Shown piece after piece: positions 27,880 through 34,822 of a stretch of 57,580 bases of DNA. The stretch comes from Verrucomicrobiales bacterium. Its GTDB lineage: Bacteria; Verrucomicrobiota; Verrucomicrobiia; Limisphaerales; UBA9464. The position numbers and the translations under genes were made by a program. The notes beneath the pieces are model-generated. The model worked only from the letters and a program-made list of their open reading frames with translations, did no database searches and was not told the origin of the DNA. The first letter of the stretch is position 1. Each line of letters opens with the position of its first letter. The stretch covers positions 1-57,580 of the forward strand of contig JAIYBC010000019.1 in the NCBI GenBank assembly GCA_027488845.1, in the 5' to 3' direction.

Positions 27880-27947
27880 CCTATGGGGGCCGGGTAGCTC
27901 CCGGCACCGCCGCATAGGTTGTCGGGCCGGCCCCCGGGTTTCCGGGG
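27880..27947. other. Nested hairpins next to the left attachment site
   Basis: An outer stem CCTATG/CATAGG (27880-27885 with 27913-27918) encloses GCCGGG/CCCGGC (27889-27894 with 27900-27905). A second hairpin CCCCGG/CCGGGG follows at 27932-27947. It precedes the first phage gene by about 50 bases and may be a folded leader, an origin or a regulatory structure. Confidence 0.45.
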
Positions 27948-27995
27948 TGTCCGGCAGACGGCCGAGGTGAGGCGGAATGCCACCGACAGCCGAAC

Positions 27996-28448
27996 ATGAA
28001 GACGCTCCAGACGCATTTCCGCGTCTCCGTCAGCCCTGCTTTCCAAGGGCTCGACACCCCTCAACGCCACCCCTCCGAAGCCGTAGGCTTCAGAGTCGCC
28101 GCCCAGCTCCGCCGTGAGCTGGAACGCTGCATCGACGCCGCCACGAGCTGCCAGCCGGCAAGCCTGACGGCCAACATGGATCGACTCGCATCCATCCGGG
28201 CAGCCGCCGAGACCATCCTGCCCCTTGTTCCCGAGGGTCAGCGTCTCCGCAGCGACCGAAATCTGGTCCACCCGCTGACGCTCGCCGACTGGATCGAGGC
28301 CGCACGCATCACCGGCATTGCGCACCGCTCGCCGCACTGGGCGCCGATCGGCTGTGACCGACTCGACCACATCGAGGCGAAGTTGGATTCCCTCGCCGCC
28401 CTGATTTGCAAGCTGGGGGTGAACCTGAAGGACGGAGGTGCCCTGTGA
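27996..28448 (+). CDS. Phage early protein of unknown function
   Basis: A 150-residue, mainly helical protein (FRVAAQLRRELERCIDAATSC... ending DHIEAKLDSLAALICKLGVNLKDGG). No family is recognised. It is the first gene of the rightward early operon; its stop overlaps the GTG of the next gene (GTGA). No Shine-Dalgarno sequence is evident near ATG 27996, but GAGGTGAGGCGGA lies about 20 bases upstream. A role in replication or control is guessed from position only. Confidence 0.6.
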   Translation: MKTLQTHFRVSVSPAFQGLDTPQRHPSEAVGFRVAAQLRRELERCIDAATSCQPASLTANMDRLASIRAAAETILPLVPEGQRLRSDRNLVHPLTLADWIEAARITGIAHRSPHWAPIGCDRLDHIEAKLDSLAALICKLGVNLKDGGAL

Positions 28449-28690
28449 ACTGCCTTTCCCTCCTCACTGTGTGCCAGCTCCACGCTCGGACGCTGCACGA
28501 CCTCCGGAAACTCCACGAGGTGGTCACATTCCCGGGAGAACAGCTTCCGCTGGGATCCGATGAACGGATGGACTTTGAAATTGCGTGGCGCCTTCGGACG
28601 AAGGCTGCCGCCGAGACCCTCGCCGAGTGGGACCGACGCCTTCCTCTGATGCGCGAAGCGGTCGACATCGTGAAGGGAGGCCGCCCTTGA
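28445..28690 (+). CDS. Phage early protein of unknown function
   Basis: An 81-residue protein starting at a GTG that overlaps the preceding stop (GTGA) with GGAGG nine bases upstream. It begins with a hydrophobic/helical stretch (NCLSLLTVCQLHARTLHDLRKLHEVV) and ends with VDIVKGGRP. That tail is also the ribosome-binding region of the next gene and is echoed in the following protein's tail (LNIVKGGRQ). No family recognised. Confidence 0.62.
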   Translation: MNCLSLLTVCQLHARTLHDLRKLHEVVTFPGEQLPLGSDERMDFEIAWRLRTKAAAETLAEWDRRLPLMREAVDIVKGGRP

Positions 28691-29043
28691 ACCTTCTTTC
28701 CGAAATCCTCGGATGGACCGTCATCGGACTTCTCGGCGCGGTGTTGGAACTGACCTACCGGAATTTCCGCCTTCGGTGCTGCCTTCAGGATGCCCGGCAA
28801 GAGTTGGTGTCCTGCTACAACGTCCTTCCCGGGGTCGAAATGGTCACGGAATCAGAACTCCCGAAGGACATCCTTTCGGGGACTGTATCCGACAGCGTCC
28901 ACGCGACGATTTCATCCCTTCAGCAACAGTTGAACGCTGACCGGGCTGAACTCGGCCGCACAGTGAGGGAACGCAACGATTTCTATCGTGAGTTGAGCGA
29001 AGCTAGGAGATTGCTCAACATCGTGAAGGGAGGCCGCCAGTGA
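28687..29043 (+). CDS. Phage membrane-anchored coiled-coil protein
   Basis: A 118-residue protein with a TTG start overlapping the preceding stop (TTGA), behind a strong AAGGGAGG. The N-terminus is a membrane segment (LLSEILGWTVIGLLGAVLELTY); residues about 70-110 form a charged coiled coil (ISSLQQQLNADRAELGRTVRERNDFYRELSEARRLLN). The layout, one N-terminal span and a cytoplasmic or periplasmic coiled coil, resembles spanin or scaffold-type small phage proteins, but no family is recognised. Confidence 0.62.
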   Translation: MNLLSEILGWTVIGLLGAVLELTYRNFRLRCCLQDARQELVSCYNVLPGVEMVTESELPKDILSGTVSDSVHATISSLQQQLNADRAELGRTVRERNDFYRELSEARRLLNIVKGGRQ

Positions 29044-29234
29044 CCTCCGAATGGATCGTCCACGTGGGCTGGTTTGCCCCCGGCTCCGGATTCCTCCACC
29101 GCCAGATCCTGCGGGTGAAAGCCCCGACGGAGATGGAAGCCCGGCGCGAGGCCTACCGGAAGCACCGCGACACCCGCGCACCATTCCACGCCTACCAGAC
29201 AGCCGTGGTAATCCCGGCACAGGAGGCTCCATGA
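29040..29234 (+). CDS. Small phage early protein
   Basis: A 64-residue protein (EWIVHVGWFAPGSGFLHRQILRVKAPTEMEARREAYRKHRD...) with a GTGA overlap to the previous gene and ATGA overlap to the next. The central 'VKAPTEMEARREAYRKHRD' looks like the end of a beta-alpha unit seen in many small phage proteins. Function unknown. Confidence 0.6.
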   Translation: MTSEWIVHVGWFAPGSGFLHRQILRVKAPTEMEARREAYRKHRDTRAPFHAYQTAVVIPAQEAP

Positions 29235-29455
29235 AGCAGTTTGAGTTCGATCTTCGGCCGGACTGGATGAGTTGCCGTCACGAGTTTTGCTTCGACTCTC
29301 GCGCCTACGTTCCGGCCGGTGTCGTTTGCTCCGAGTGCGGGGCTCTCATTCTCCAATGGATTCCCCAGCCTCCTTCGGAGCTGGGATACCTATCGGCCGA
29401 CTGGAACTGGAAACTTCAGGGCAATGCCTGGACGACAAAGGAACTCCATGGCTAA
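29231..29455 (+). CDS. Small phage protein with zinc-ribbon-like Cys/His pattern
   Basis: A 74-residue protein with SCRHEFCFD near residue 14-22 and VCSECGALI near residue 35-43, a spacing like a C-x-H/C-x(n)-C-x2-C zinc-binding ribbon. Zinc binding is inferred. AGGAGG directly precedes the ATG, which overlaps the upstream stop as ATGA. Its 3' end overlaps the helicase start by 8 bases. Confidence 0.62.
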   Translation: MKQFEFDLRPDWMSCRHEFCFDSRAYVPAGVVCSECGALILQWIPQPPSELGYLSADWNWKLQGNAWTTKELHG

Positions 29456-30734
29456 GCCTGAACCGAAGAAGCTGCCGCCGATCTACTACGATGCCGGCAC
29501 CGGTGGCAGCACTTACTGGTTCACCATGCCAGACGGCGCCATCGTGCGCCTCGGGTTGGCGGACTTGCAGCGTTGGATGATGCACCACGAGGTCGACACG
29601 ACCGCCCCGCGCGGGGAGCTGTCGCCCTTCGACAAGATCATCCTCCATGCCCAGCGCACCCAGCGCGTGGACTACGCCGGCCCGCTCGCCGGACACCGCA
29701 AGGGCCTGTTCGTGACCTCCGGAGGTCAGCAGGTCCTCGTCACGCGGGAATCGACCGCCTACGCGGCGCCTCAGAAGCTGGGCAAGTTCCCGTTCTGGTC
29801 GGGCTTCCTGAAGGCGCTGTTGAAGGACAAGGAGCAACTGGACGCCGTGATGGACTGGTGGGCCTGCGGACTCCGTCGCCTGATGAAGGGGGAATTCGGC
29901 CCCGGGCAAGCGCTGGTCCTGACCGGTCCTCCAGGCTGCGGGAAAAGCCTGCTCCAACACCTGACTACCGAGATCTTCGGCGGCAGGAAGGCGGACCCGT
30001 TCCGCTACATGACCGGAGCGACCGCCTTCAACGGCGACCTCGCCGAAGCCGAGCATCTGATGATCGAGGACAAGAGTTCCTCGACCGACATCCGGAGCCG
30101 CCGGGAGTTCGGCGCTCGTCTGAAGGAGCTGGTGGTCAATCGCGACATCAGCATCCACCGGAAGGGAGCGCAGGCGATCACCCTTCACACGTTCCGCCGC
30201 GTCACCGTCACCATCAACGACGAGGTGGAGAACCTGAACATTCTTCCGCCGCTCGATGCGTCCATCCTGGACAAGCTGACCCTGCTGAAGTGCCACGACG
30301 CCACGGCGGCGCTGAAGAAGACCGAGCCCGAGACGTGGAAGGCGTTCGTCTCCGAGCTGCCGGCGGTCCGGGCCTTCCTCATGCGCCGGGAGATCCCGAA
30401 GGACCGGGCCTGCCCCCGGATGGGAGTGAAGGCGTTCCACAACGGGGAGATTCTCGCGGCCGCGTCCACACTCGAGCCCCAGAACCGACTTCTGGCGCTC
30501 ATCGACCAAGTCATCCCTCGGGATGAACTGCACCCGGCCGGGATCTTCACGGCCGAGGAATTGGAAATGCGCCTCCGTAAGAGCCCGTTCGGATTCGCGG
30601 TCGAGCGTCTGTTGTCCTTTAGCAGCGCGTGCGGGGTGTACCTCGGTCGCATCGCCAACGAGAAGCCCCAGAGGGTCGAGAAGCGCGTGAGGAACGGTCA
30701 GACCCGCTGGTACATCCGGCCGGCCGAGGAATAG
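29448..30734 (+). CDS. Phage SF3/DUF5906-type replicative helicase
   Basis: A 428-residue P-loop ATPase. Walker A is GPPGCGKS (about 161-168), Walker B HLMIEDK (about 202-208), then RSRREFGARLKELVVNRDISIHRKGAQ and the sensor/motif C region RVTVTINDEVENL. This order matches SF3-like helicases and the DUF5906 primase-helicase family. The N-terminal 120 residues show no primase active-site motif, so a host primase or polymerase would be needed. It ends the early operon and a terminator follows 27 bases after its stop. ATG 29448 overlaps the preceding gene by 8 bases. Confidence 0.82.
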   Translation: MAKPEPKKLPPIYYDAGTGGSTYWFTMPDGAIVRLGLADLQRWMMHHEVDTTAPRGELSPFDKIILHAQRTQRVDYAGPLAGHRKGLFVTSGGQQVLVTRESTAYAAPQKLGKFPFWSGFLKALLKDKEQLDAVMDWWACGLRRLMKGEFGPGQALVLTGPPGCGKSLLQHLTTEIFGGRKADPFRYMTGATAFNGDLAEAEHLMIEDKSSSTDIRSRREFGARLKELVVNRDISIHRKGAQAITLHTFRRVTVTINDEVENLNILPPLDASILDKLTLLKCHDATAALKKTEPETWKAFVSELPAVRAFLMRREIPKDRACPRMGVKAFHNGEILAAASTLEPQNRLLALIDQVIPRDELHPAGIFTAEELEMRLRKSPFGFAVERLLSFSSACGVYLGRIANEKPQRVEKRVRNGQTRWYIRPAEE

Positions 30735-30760
30735 CCCCCCACCCCCTCCACCTGCAAAGA

Positions 30761-30785
30761 AGCCCCGAGGTATCCCCTCGGGGCT
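30761..30785 (+). terminator. Rho-independent terminator after the phage helicase
   Basis: Perfect 10-bp stem (agccccgagg with cctcggggct), loop tatcc, then TTCCTTTTCC. It separates the early operon from the lone secreted-protein gene downstream. Confidence 0.9.
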
Positions 30786-30818
30786 TTCCTTTTCCCGGGC
30801 CAGAGCTATCCCGGGGAC

Positions 30819-31337
30819 GTGAACCGCACCGCTGCCGCTCTACTACTCGCCGCCCTGCCCTGCTCCGCTGACCGCATCATCGAGCTTTTCTCGAAAGACG
30901 GTGTAAGGCCACGGCATGAAGTGCCCGAGGGAAAGCTGGTTACGATCATCGGCCGCAGTTACGAGCAGTCGACAGACAACAGCGGACCGGGAGCCAACAT
31001 TCAGGTGGTGATGATCCGGAACGGAAGCCGATTCACCAACCAATGGAGTTCGTTTGAATCCATAGGAAACACCGTTGCAGGACCGGCGGAGTTGACGTTT
31101 CGGATGTCCATCGAGATTCCGCGCCTGACCAACTCACCCGCGTTTTGCCTTTTGCGCGAATGGGAGCCGACGCCGACGCCGGCAGAAACGACGCCAGTGG
31201 TTCCGGCCGGATCCGGGGCTGTCCTGACCCTCGAAACGTCCTCCGACCTCACAGCGTGGCAGCCTGCGCTTGGGACCAACCTTCCCGCCGTGGGAACCAA
31301 CCGCTTCTTTAGGCTCCGTCTGGAACCGGCGCGGTGA
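30819..31337 (+). CDS. Phage-borne secreted protein with verrucomicrobial C-terminal module
   Basis: A 172-residue protein with a signal peptide (NRTAAALLLAALPCSAD) from a GTG start. The middle is beta-rich. The C-terminus 'LTLETSSDLTAW...NRFFRLRLEPAR' repeats the module that ends three host secreted proteins in this window. It is alone on the + strand between the early operon terminator and the leftward structural operon, and its last 29 bases overlap tail-to-tail the 77-residue gene. This could be cargo acquired from the host, or a virus protein shown on the infected cell. Upstream GTG choice is moderate, as no strong ribosome site is visible. Confidence 0.65.
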   Translation: MNRTAAALLLAALPCSADRIIELFSKDGVRPRHEVPEGKLVTIIGRSYEQSTDNSGPGANIQVVMIRNGSRFTNQWSSFESIGNTVAGPAELTFRMSIEIPRLTNSPAFCLLREWEPTPTPAETTPVVPAGSGAVLTLETSSDLTAWQPALGTNLPAVGTNRFFRLRLEPAR

Positions 31338-31542
31338 GAGCCCGGGCAAGGGCTTCCTGCATCTTCGGAGAGGGGGCCAACCGGTACTTGGCGCACAGGT
31401 CGGCGGCGCGAATAGCCAACTCCGACCTAGGGCATCTGTCAGCCTCGTCAATCGCCACGAATTCCGGGGCTTCCTGCGTGCCGACAAATGCGCCGACGAC
31501 GTTTCCGGCGTCGTCTTCAGCAATGGTTAGAATCGTCTTCAT
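31309..31542 (-). CDS. Last gene of phage structural operon, unknown function
   Basis: A 77-residue soluble-looking protein (KTILTIAEDDAGNVVGAFVGTQEAPEFVAIDEADRCPRSELAIRAADLCAKY...). It starts in an ATGA overlap with the preceding gene and is the final gene of the leftward run, overlapping tail-to-tail the secreted-protein gene. No family recognised. Confidence 0.62.
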   Translation of the reverse strand: MKTILTIAEDDAGNVVGAFVGTQEAPEFVAIDEADRCPRSELAIRAADLCAKYRLAPSPKMQEALARALTAPVPDGA

Positions 31543-31982
31543 TCCACAAGGCAGTATCGAAGTTCGTATTCGATCGAATCGGCAGTGTCGTGCTCGACGG
31601 AAATCACAAAGCTCGGTCCCAAAACGGACGCATTGCAGATCAGCGCTGCGGAGGTAGATCCACCCGGGTAGATTTCAATGGTTCTGGTTGATGCGGTAGT
31701 TAGAGACGACGAATCCAGATGCGCTGTATTCTGTCCGATGCTGCACCCTGTCGTGCAGCGAATCTTCACACCGCCCGCTGTGATTGTGTAAATCCTGAGA
31801 GTTACGATTATTCCCTTATAACCCGGATTTGTAAGGACAGCGGTTGATGTGTTCGCGGTCCGAAAGGCTCGGGCCAATGCGGTAACCTCGTTGTACGAAC
31901 GCTTGAAAAGCGCGCGCTTTTGAACCTCCAAAATGGAATCTTCCTGCTGAGGAAAAGCGGTTGGTGGGATGTAATTACTCAT
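31539..31982 (-). CDS. Phage beta-rich protein, AT-richer than its neighbours
   Basis: A 147-residue protein. A short N-terminal helix is followed by about 100 residues of beta-prone sequence (VLTNPGYKGIIVTLRIYTITAGGVKIRCTTGCSIGQ...TRTIEIYPGGSTSAALICNASVLGPSFVISVEHDT). The DNA is visibly AT-richer than flanking genes. This shape, with small polar residues and paired strands, suits a spike or minor capsid protein. The stop couples as ATGA to the next gene. Confidence 0.65.
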   Translation of the reverse strand: MSNYIPPTAFPQQEDSILEVQKRALFKRSYNEVTALARAFRTANTSTAVLTNPGYKGIIVTLRIYTITAGGVKIRCTTGCSIGQNTAHLDSSSLTTASTRTIEIYPGGSTSAALICNASVLGPSFVISVEHDTADSIEYELRYCLVE

Positions 31983-31985
31983 GCG

Positions 31986-32306
31986 TCAGGGAGAAGGGAT
32001 GAAAGGATTATCGGCAACCACAATGGAACCATCTCCACCGGTAACTGTGACTCGTCCGTCCGACCAAACCATTCGGTTGTAGTTGTTGTTTCCCCAGATC
32101 CCAACGACGTGAGGCTTCGCGGCTTCACTCAGCGCTTGGGCCAAGGCCTGCGTTCCCTTGCTGTCCTCGATCCGGGATCCGATTTGACCGATGACCGCAC
32201 CCTGGGGGATGGCGTCGGACTTTTCCGCCGACGGCTTGCGCGACCGGAAGAACCAGACGCCGCCGAACACGGCGCCGATTAGGAGCCAGATCCAAGAAGC
32301 TTTCAC
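31986..32306 (-). CDS. Phage membrane-anchored protein
   Basis: A 106-residue protein with an N-terminal membrane segment (KASWIWLLIGAVFGGVWFF) followed by RSRK and an exposed domain ending in Gly/Asn-rich beta strands (WGNNNYNRMVWSDGRVTVTGGDGSIVVADNP). It starts at a GTG overlapping the lipoprotein's stop (GTGA). Probably a virion membrane or cell-envelope protein; no family recognised. Confidence 0.66.
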   Translation of the reverse strand: MKASWIWLLIGAVFGGVWFFRSRKPSAEKSDAIPQGAVIGQIGSRIEDSKGTQALAQALSEAAKPHVVGIWGNNNYNRMVWSDGRVTVTGGDGSIVVADNPFIPSP

Positions 32307-32602
32307 CGGATCTTCCCGAGGATGGAGTCGAGAGCCTTCAAGGCCTCGACAAGGTTGGTTCCCCCGCCCTGCTGTTCCAGACCATCGGTGCCGATGGACT
32401 GTGTCTTGCCGTTCGACAGCTTTTGCCGTTCCACGGTGGACGTGGCAGGCCACACCGCGAAGGTGCGCGCCGAGGTTTCGGAGATGGTGACGGTGCCGTT
32501 GGTGCCTTTGGTCTCCGTTCGGATGGTTGGCCGGTTGTAGGCGCAGCCAGAGACCAGAAGCAGGGAGACGGCAACGAGGATGAGAACGAGGGGAGAGGTC
32601 AC
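32303..32602 (-). CDS. Phage lipoprotein
   Basis: A 99-residue protein with a lipoprotein signal: hydrophobic LVLILVAVSLLLVSGC, with lipobox LVSGC (Cys about residue 19). The mature part is short and polar (YNRPTIRTETKGTNGTVTISETSARTF...) with a helical end (NLVEALKALDSIL). Lipoproteins in phage genomes often act as outer-membrane spanins, but it could also be an exclusion or receptor-blocking protein. It begins at GTG overlapping the previous stop. Confidence 0.72.
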   Translation of the reverse strand: MTSPLVLILVAVSLLLVSGCAYNRPTIRTETKGTNGTVTISETSARTFAVWPATSTVERQKLSNGKTQSIGTDGLEQQGGGTNLVEALKALDSILGKIR

Positions 32603-32811
32603 GATATGAGTTCGGTGAGTTTGTGAGCGGTGCCGCCGGCAATGCCGCCGGCGCCGACGATGAACGCGGCCAGCTTCAACCACGCACCGCGGAGCTTTTC
32701 CAGTTCACCCTCGATGCGCTCGATGCGCTCGGTGTTGGCAGACTGGCGCTCCTCGATCCGGATCAATCGGTCTCGGATGTCGCGGATCATCTGTTCTTCG
32801 GTGTCGGTCAT
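32599..32811 (-). CDS. Small coiled-coil/one-span membrane protein (holin-like candidate)
   Basis: A 70-residue protein: a charged coiled coil (EEQMIRDIRDRLIRIEERQSANTERIERIEGELEKLRGAW) followed by one membrane segment (LKLAAFIVGAGGIAGGTAHKL). This is the same layout as many small phage membrane proteins next to lysis genes. ATGA overlap precedes it and GTGA overlap follows. Holin function is a guess. Confidence 0.68.
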   Translation of the reverse strand: MTDTEEQMIRDIRDRLIRIEERQSANTERIERIEGELEKLRGAWLKLAAFIVGAGGIAGGTAHKLTELIS

Positions 32812-33227
32812 CGGCGGGTTTTCTTCAGGATCCAGAGTGCGAGAAGGACAAGGAGTCCTCCGGGGATGGCGAGGCCAAGAAAGACGCGGAGCCCCATGAA
32901 GCGCTCCGGCACAACGGCGTTGGCGATTCGGTTGAACGGACGAAGGACGCCAGACCACCAGCTCGGCGGTGCCACCGACAACTCGGGGTTGGCGGGAGTC
33001 TCCGGTACCCGATAGGGAGTTTCGGACGGACCTACAATCGGACCGGTTTCCAAGACGGTGGACGCCTCTGGGGACACAGGCAGACCGAACGGACCAAACA
33101 GCACGGGAGCCGGAGGATTGGTTGGGTTGGTCTCAACCTCGCAGCGGCCGGGAAACGCGAAGCCGCCGCGCAGGCAGTATTCCTGCCCGCCGATGGTCAC
33201 ATCGCTTCCTGACTTGGAGACGTTCAC
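32808..33227 (-). CDS. Tail-anchored phage membrane protein
   Basis: A 139-residue protein. The N-terminal part contains GGQEYCLRGGFAFPGRCEVETN, two Cys that may pair, then a Pro-rich linker, an amphipathic stretch (WWSGVLRPFNRIANAVVP) and a C-terminal membrane segment (LRVFLGLAIPGGLLVLLALWIL) with KKTRR tail. One of five consecutive proteins here with a C-terminal span. GTG start overlaps the previous stop. Confidence 0.7.
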   Translation of the reverse strand: MNVSKSGSDVTIGGQEYCLRGGFAFPGRCEVETNPTNPPAPVLFGPFGLPVSPEASTVLETGPIVGPSETPYRVPETPANPELSVAPPSWWSGVLRPFNRIANAVVPERFMGLRVFLGLAIPGGLLVLLALWILKKTRR

Positions 33228-33649
33228 GCCGTGAGCTTTCGACGAATCCAGACGCCGCCGCCGAGGTACCAGAACAGCGCTCCCAGCCCGCCGACCCACA
33301 CCCACCAAGGCAGAGCATCCCAAATGAACTTCAGCGGCCAATTGATGCCGCTCCGAATGGTCCCGGTGACGTTGTCGTACCCACTGGAAAACCCTTCGTT
33401 GAAATCGGAGTTAATTTGCTCCTCAACGGTGCCGTAGTCGGCCGCCGCTTCGTTTACAGCCGCCTGACTCAGCCAACGGTCGGCCGCCGCCTGCCCCTGC
33501 TGAGACTGAATGCGTGCGTAGGTCGACTGATTGAGCTGCCCGCGCTGCGCGTCCAGAGCGTCGGACTGCGCTTGCAGCTCTTCCTGCGACATCCCGTTGG
33601 AGCCGATCCAATCCCGGGGATCCCACCACGATTTCGGACGCATATTCAC
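33224..33649 (-). CDS. Tail-anchored phage membrane protein
   Basis: A 141-residue protein: Trp-rich N-terminus (KSWWDPRDWIGSNG), a long Gln/Ala helical region (EELQAQSDALDAQRGQLNQSTYARIQSQQGQAAADRWLSQ) and a C-terminal membrane segment (PWWVWVGGLGALFWYLGGGVWI) ending RRKLTA. The GTG start overlaps the previous stop; an ATG two codons on is an alternative. Probably a virion membrane protein. Confidence 0.7.
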   Translation of the reverse strand: MNMRPKSWWDPRDWIGSNGMSQEELQAQSDALDAQRGQLNQSTYARIQSQQGQAAADRWLSQAAVNEAAADYGTVEEQINSDFNEGFSSGYDNVTGTIRSGINWPLKFIWDALPWWVWVGGLGALFWYLGGGVWIRRKLTA

Positions 33650-33933
33650 TTTCGGCCTTTCGTCACGTACCACAGCGCACCGATGAGCCCGAGGCCGCCG
33701 GCAACCCACCAGACCCACATGGGGACGGAGCTGGAGGAATCACCGGACTCCGCGTCGAGGCTGGAGCCGCCTACGGCAACGTTGTTGAAGATGCTTCCCC
33801 GGTAGCCGCTGCCGCGCTGGGCCGCCGACGACGACGCGTCCGAATTGGCCGCGAGGCTGGTCTGGTCGGACAACGACAGGTTGGGAATTCCCATGACCTT
33901 CGCCGGGTCAAAGATGGTGTTGAAGGCTTTCAC
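33646..33933 (-). CDS. Tail-anchored phage membrane protein
   Basis: A 95-residue protein starting at a GTG in a GTGA overlap. A Ser/Ala/Asn-rich ectodomain (SLSDQTSLAANSDASSSAAQRGSGYRGS) precedes a C-terminal membrane segment (PMWVWWVAGGLGLIGALWYVT) with KGRK tail. Likely virion membrane protein. Confidence 0.7.
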   Translation of the reverse strand: MKAFNTIFDPAKVMGIPNLSLSDQTSLAANSDASSSAAQRGSGYRGSIFNNVAVGGSSLDAESGDSSSSVPMWVWWVAGGLGLIGALWYVTKGRK

Positions 33934-34220
33934 TTGTTGGAGCGAAGGGCCACGAGAGCGGCAATGACGAGAGCACCGAGGACGACGGCGGGAAGGAGCT
34001 TGTCGAACCACGCACCAGAGCCCGAGGAATCAGCCAGGGTGACGGTGGTGTTGCCCGTGTCGCCTTGGACTTGGCTGTTGCTGGTCGTGCTGTTGAAGGA
34101 GTCCGTGTACTGCTGCTGGTTCGTCACGACCGACGAAGAGCGGTCGCCGTAGTCCAACAGCTTCGCGACCGGGAACGGGCGAACCTCGGAAAGGTTGGTG
34201 CTGAGGGAATCGGCGGTCAT
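33930..34220 (-). CDS. Tail-anchored phage membrane protein
   Basis: A 96-residue protein with a polar, Ser/Thr/Asn/Gln-rich ectodomain (SVVTNQQQYTDSFNSTTSNSQVQGDTGNTT) and a C-terminal membrane segment (LLPAVVLGALVIAALVAL) ending RSNK. ATGA overlap with the preceding gene. Likely virion membrane protein. Confidence 0.7.
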   Translation of the reverse strand: MTADSLSTNLSEVRPFPVAKLLDYGDRSSSVVTNQQQYTDSFNSTTSNSQVQGDTGNTTVTLADSSGSGAWFDKLLPAVVLGALVIAALVALRSNK

Positions 34221-34822
34221 GGCGTGATGGAGGAATGGCAGCCGAGAGCGTAGACGCGTCCGGCCCAGTTCAGATCCGGAGTGGTGCCGTAATTGTCGTG
34301 AGACACTTCAAGGAAGACGGTGTCCGCGAGCTGGGTCACAGGCAGCGGCGCAGAGTAGATCCGCGTCAGTAGATCCTTCGTGAGGCTGGTGCGGATTCGG
34401 CAGTTGAAGACCATCAGGCCCGCCGTGTTGAACAGGCTGCGCGGATTCCAATCGGGCGCAGCGCTGGCGGAGTCGATTTCGACCGTCTCGACGCAATACT
34501 GGGGACCGACCACCTGTTGGGTGGAAATGCCGAACGAATCCGAGGCCGCGAGAATGGACGCCAGATCGAGGTTTCCTTCCTGCGTGGAAACGCTCCAGAC
34601 CTCGCGGCCCTTGTATCGAAGGCCGATCCGCAACTTCTCGTTGTAGTTCACACCGGCGCCCGAGATGCGGCCGAAGTAGATCCGGTGAAACGGAAACGAC
34701 GCCGTCAACGGAAGCTCGATCCGCGTCTTGCCGTAGGGCGTGGCCAGCAACGCCGGATCCGGCGTGTATGGCGTCACCTGTCCGACGGTGACGGACTGGA
34801 CGGTGGAGGTGGGCGCGTTCAC
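34217..34822 (-). CDS. Phage structural protein, possible minor capsid or penton
   Basis: A 201-residue beta-rich protein without membrane segment (PYGKTRIELPLTASFPFHRIYFGRISGAGVNYNEKLRIGLRYKGREVWSVS...). It lies in the capsid cluster, two genes downstream of the candidate major capsid gene, and its strand-rich make-up fits a single-jelly-roll minor capsid or penton protein (inference). GTG 34822 overlaps the previous stop (GTGA). Confidence 0.66.
   Translation of the reverse strand: MNAPTSTVQSVTVGQVTPYTPDPALLATPYGKTRIELPLTASFPFHRIYFGRISGAGVNYNEKLRIGLRYKGREVWSVSTQEGNLDLASILAASDSFGISTQQVVGPQYCVETVEIDSASAAPDWNPRSLFNTAGLMVFNCRIRTSLTKDLLTRIYSAPLPVTQLADTVFLEVSHDNYGTTPDLNWAGRVYALGCHSSITP

Noticed and set aside
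25428-28370. A 980-codon minus-strand open frame across lptD
   Set aside because: It is the antisense shadow of lptD in GC-rich DNA; its translation is low-complexity (Arg/Gly/Asp/Val) and crosses the att site and several clear genes.
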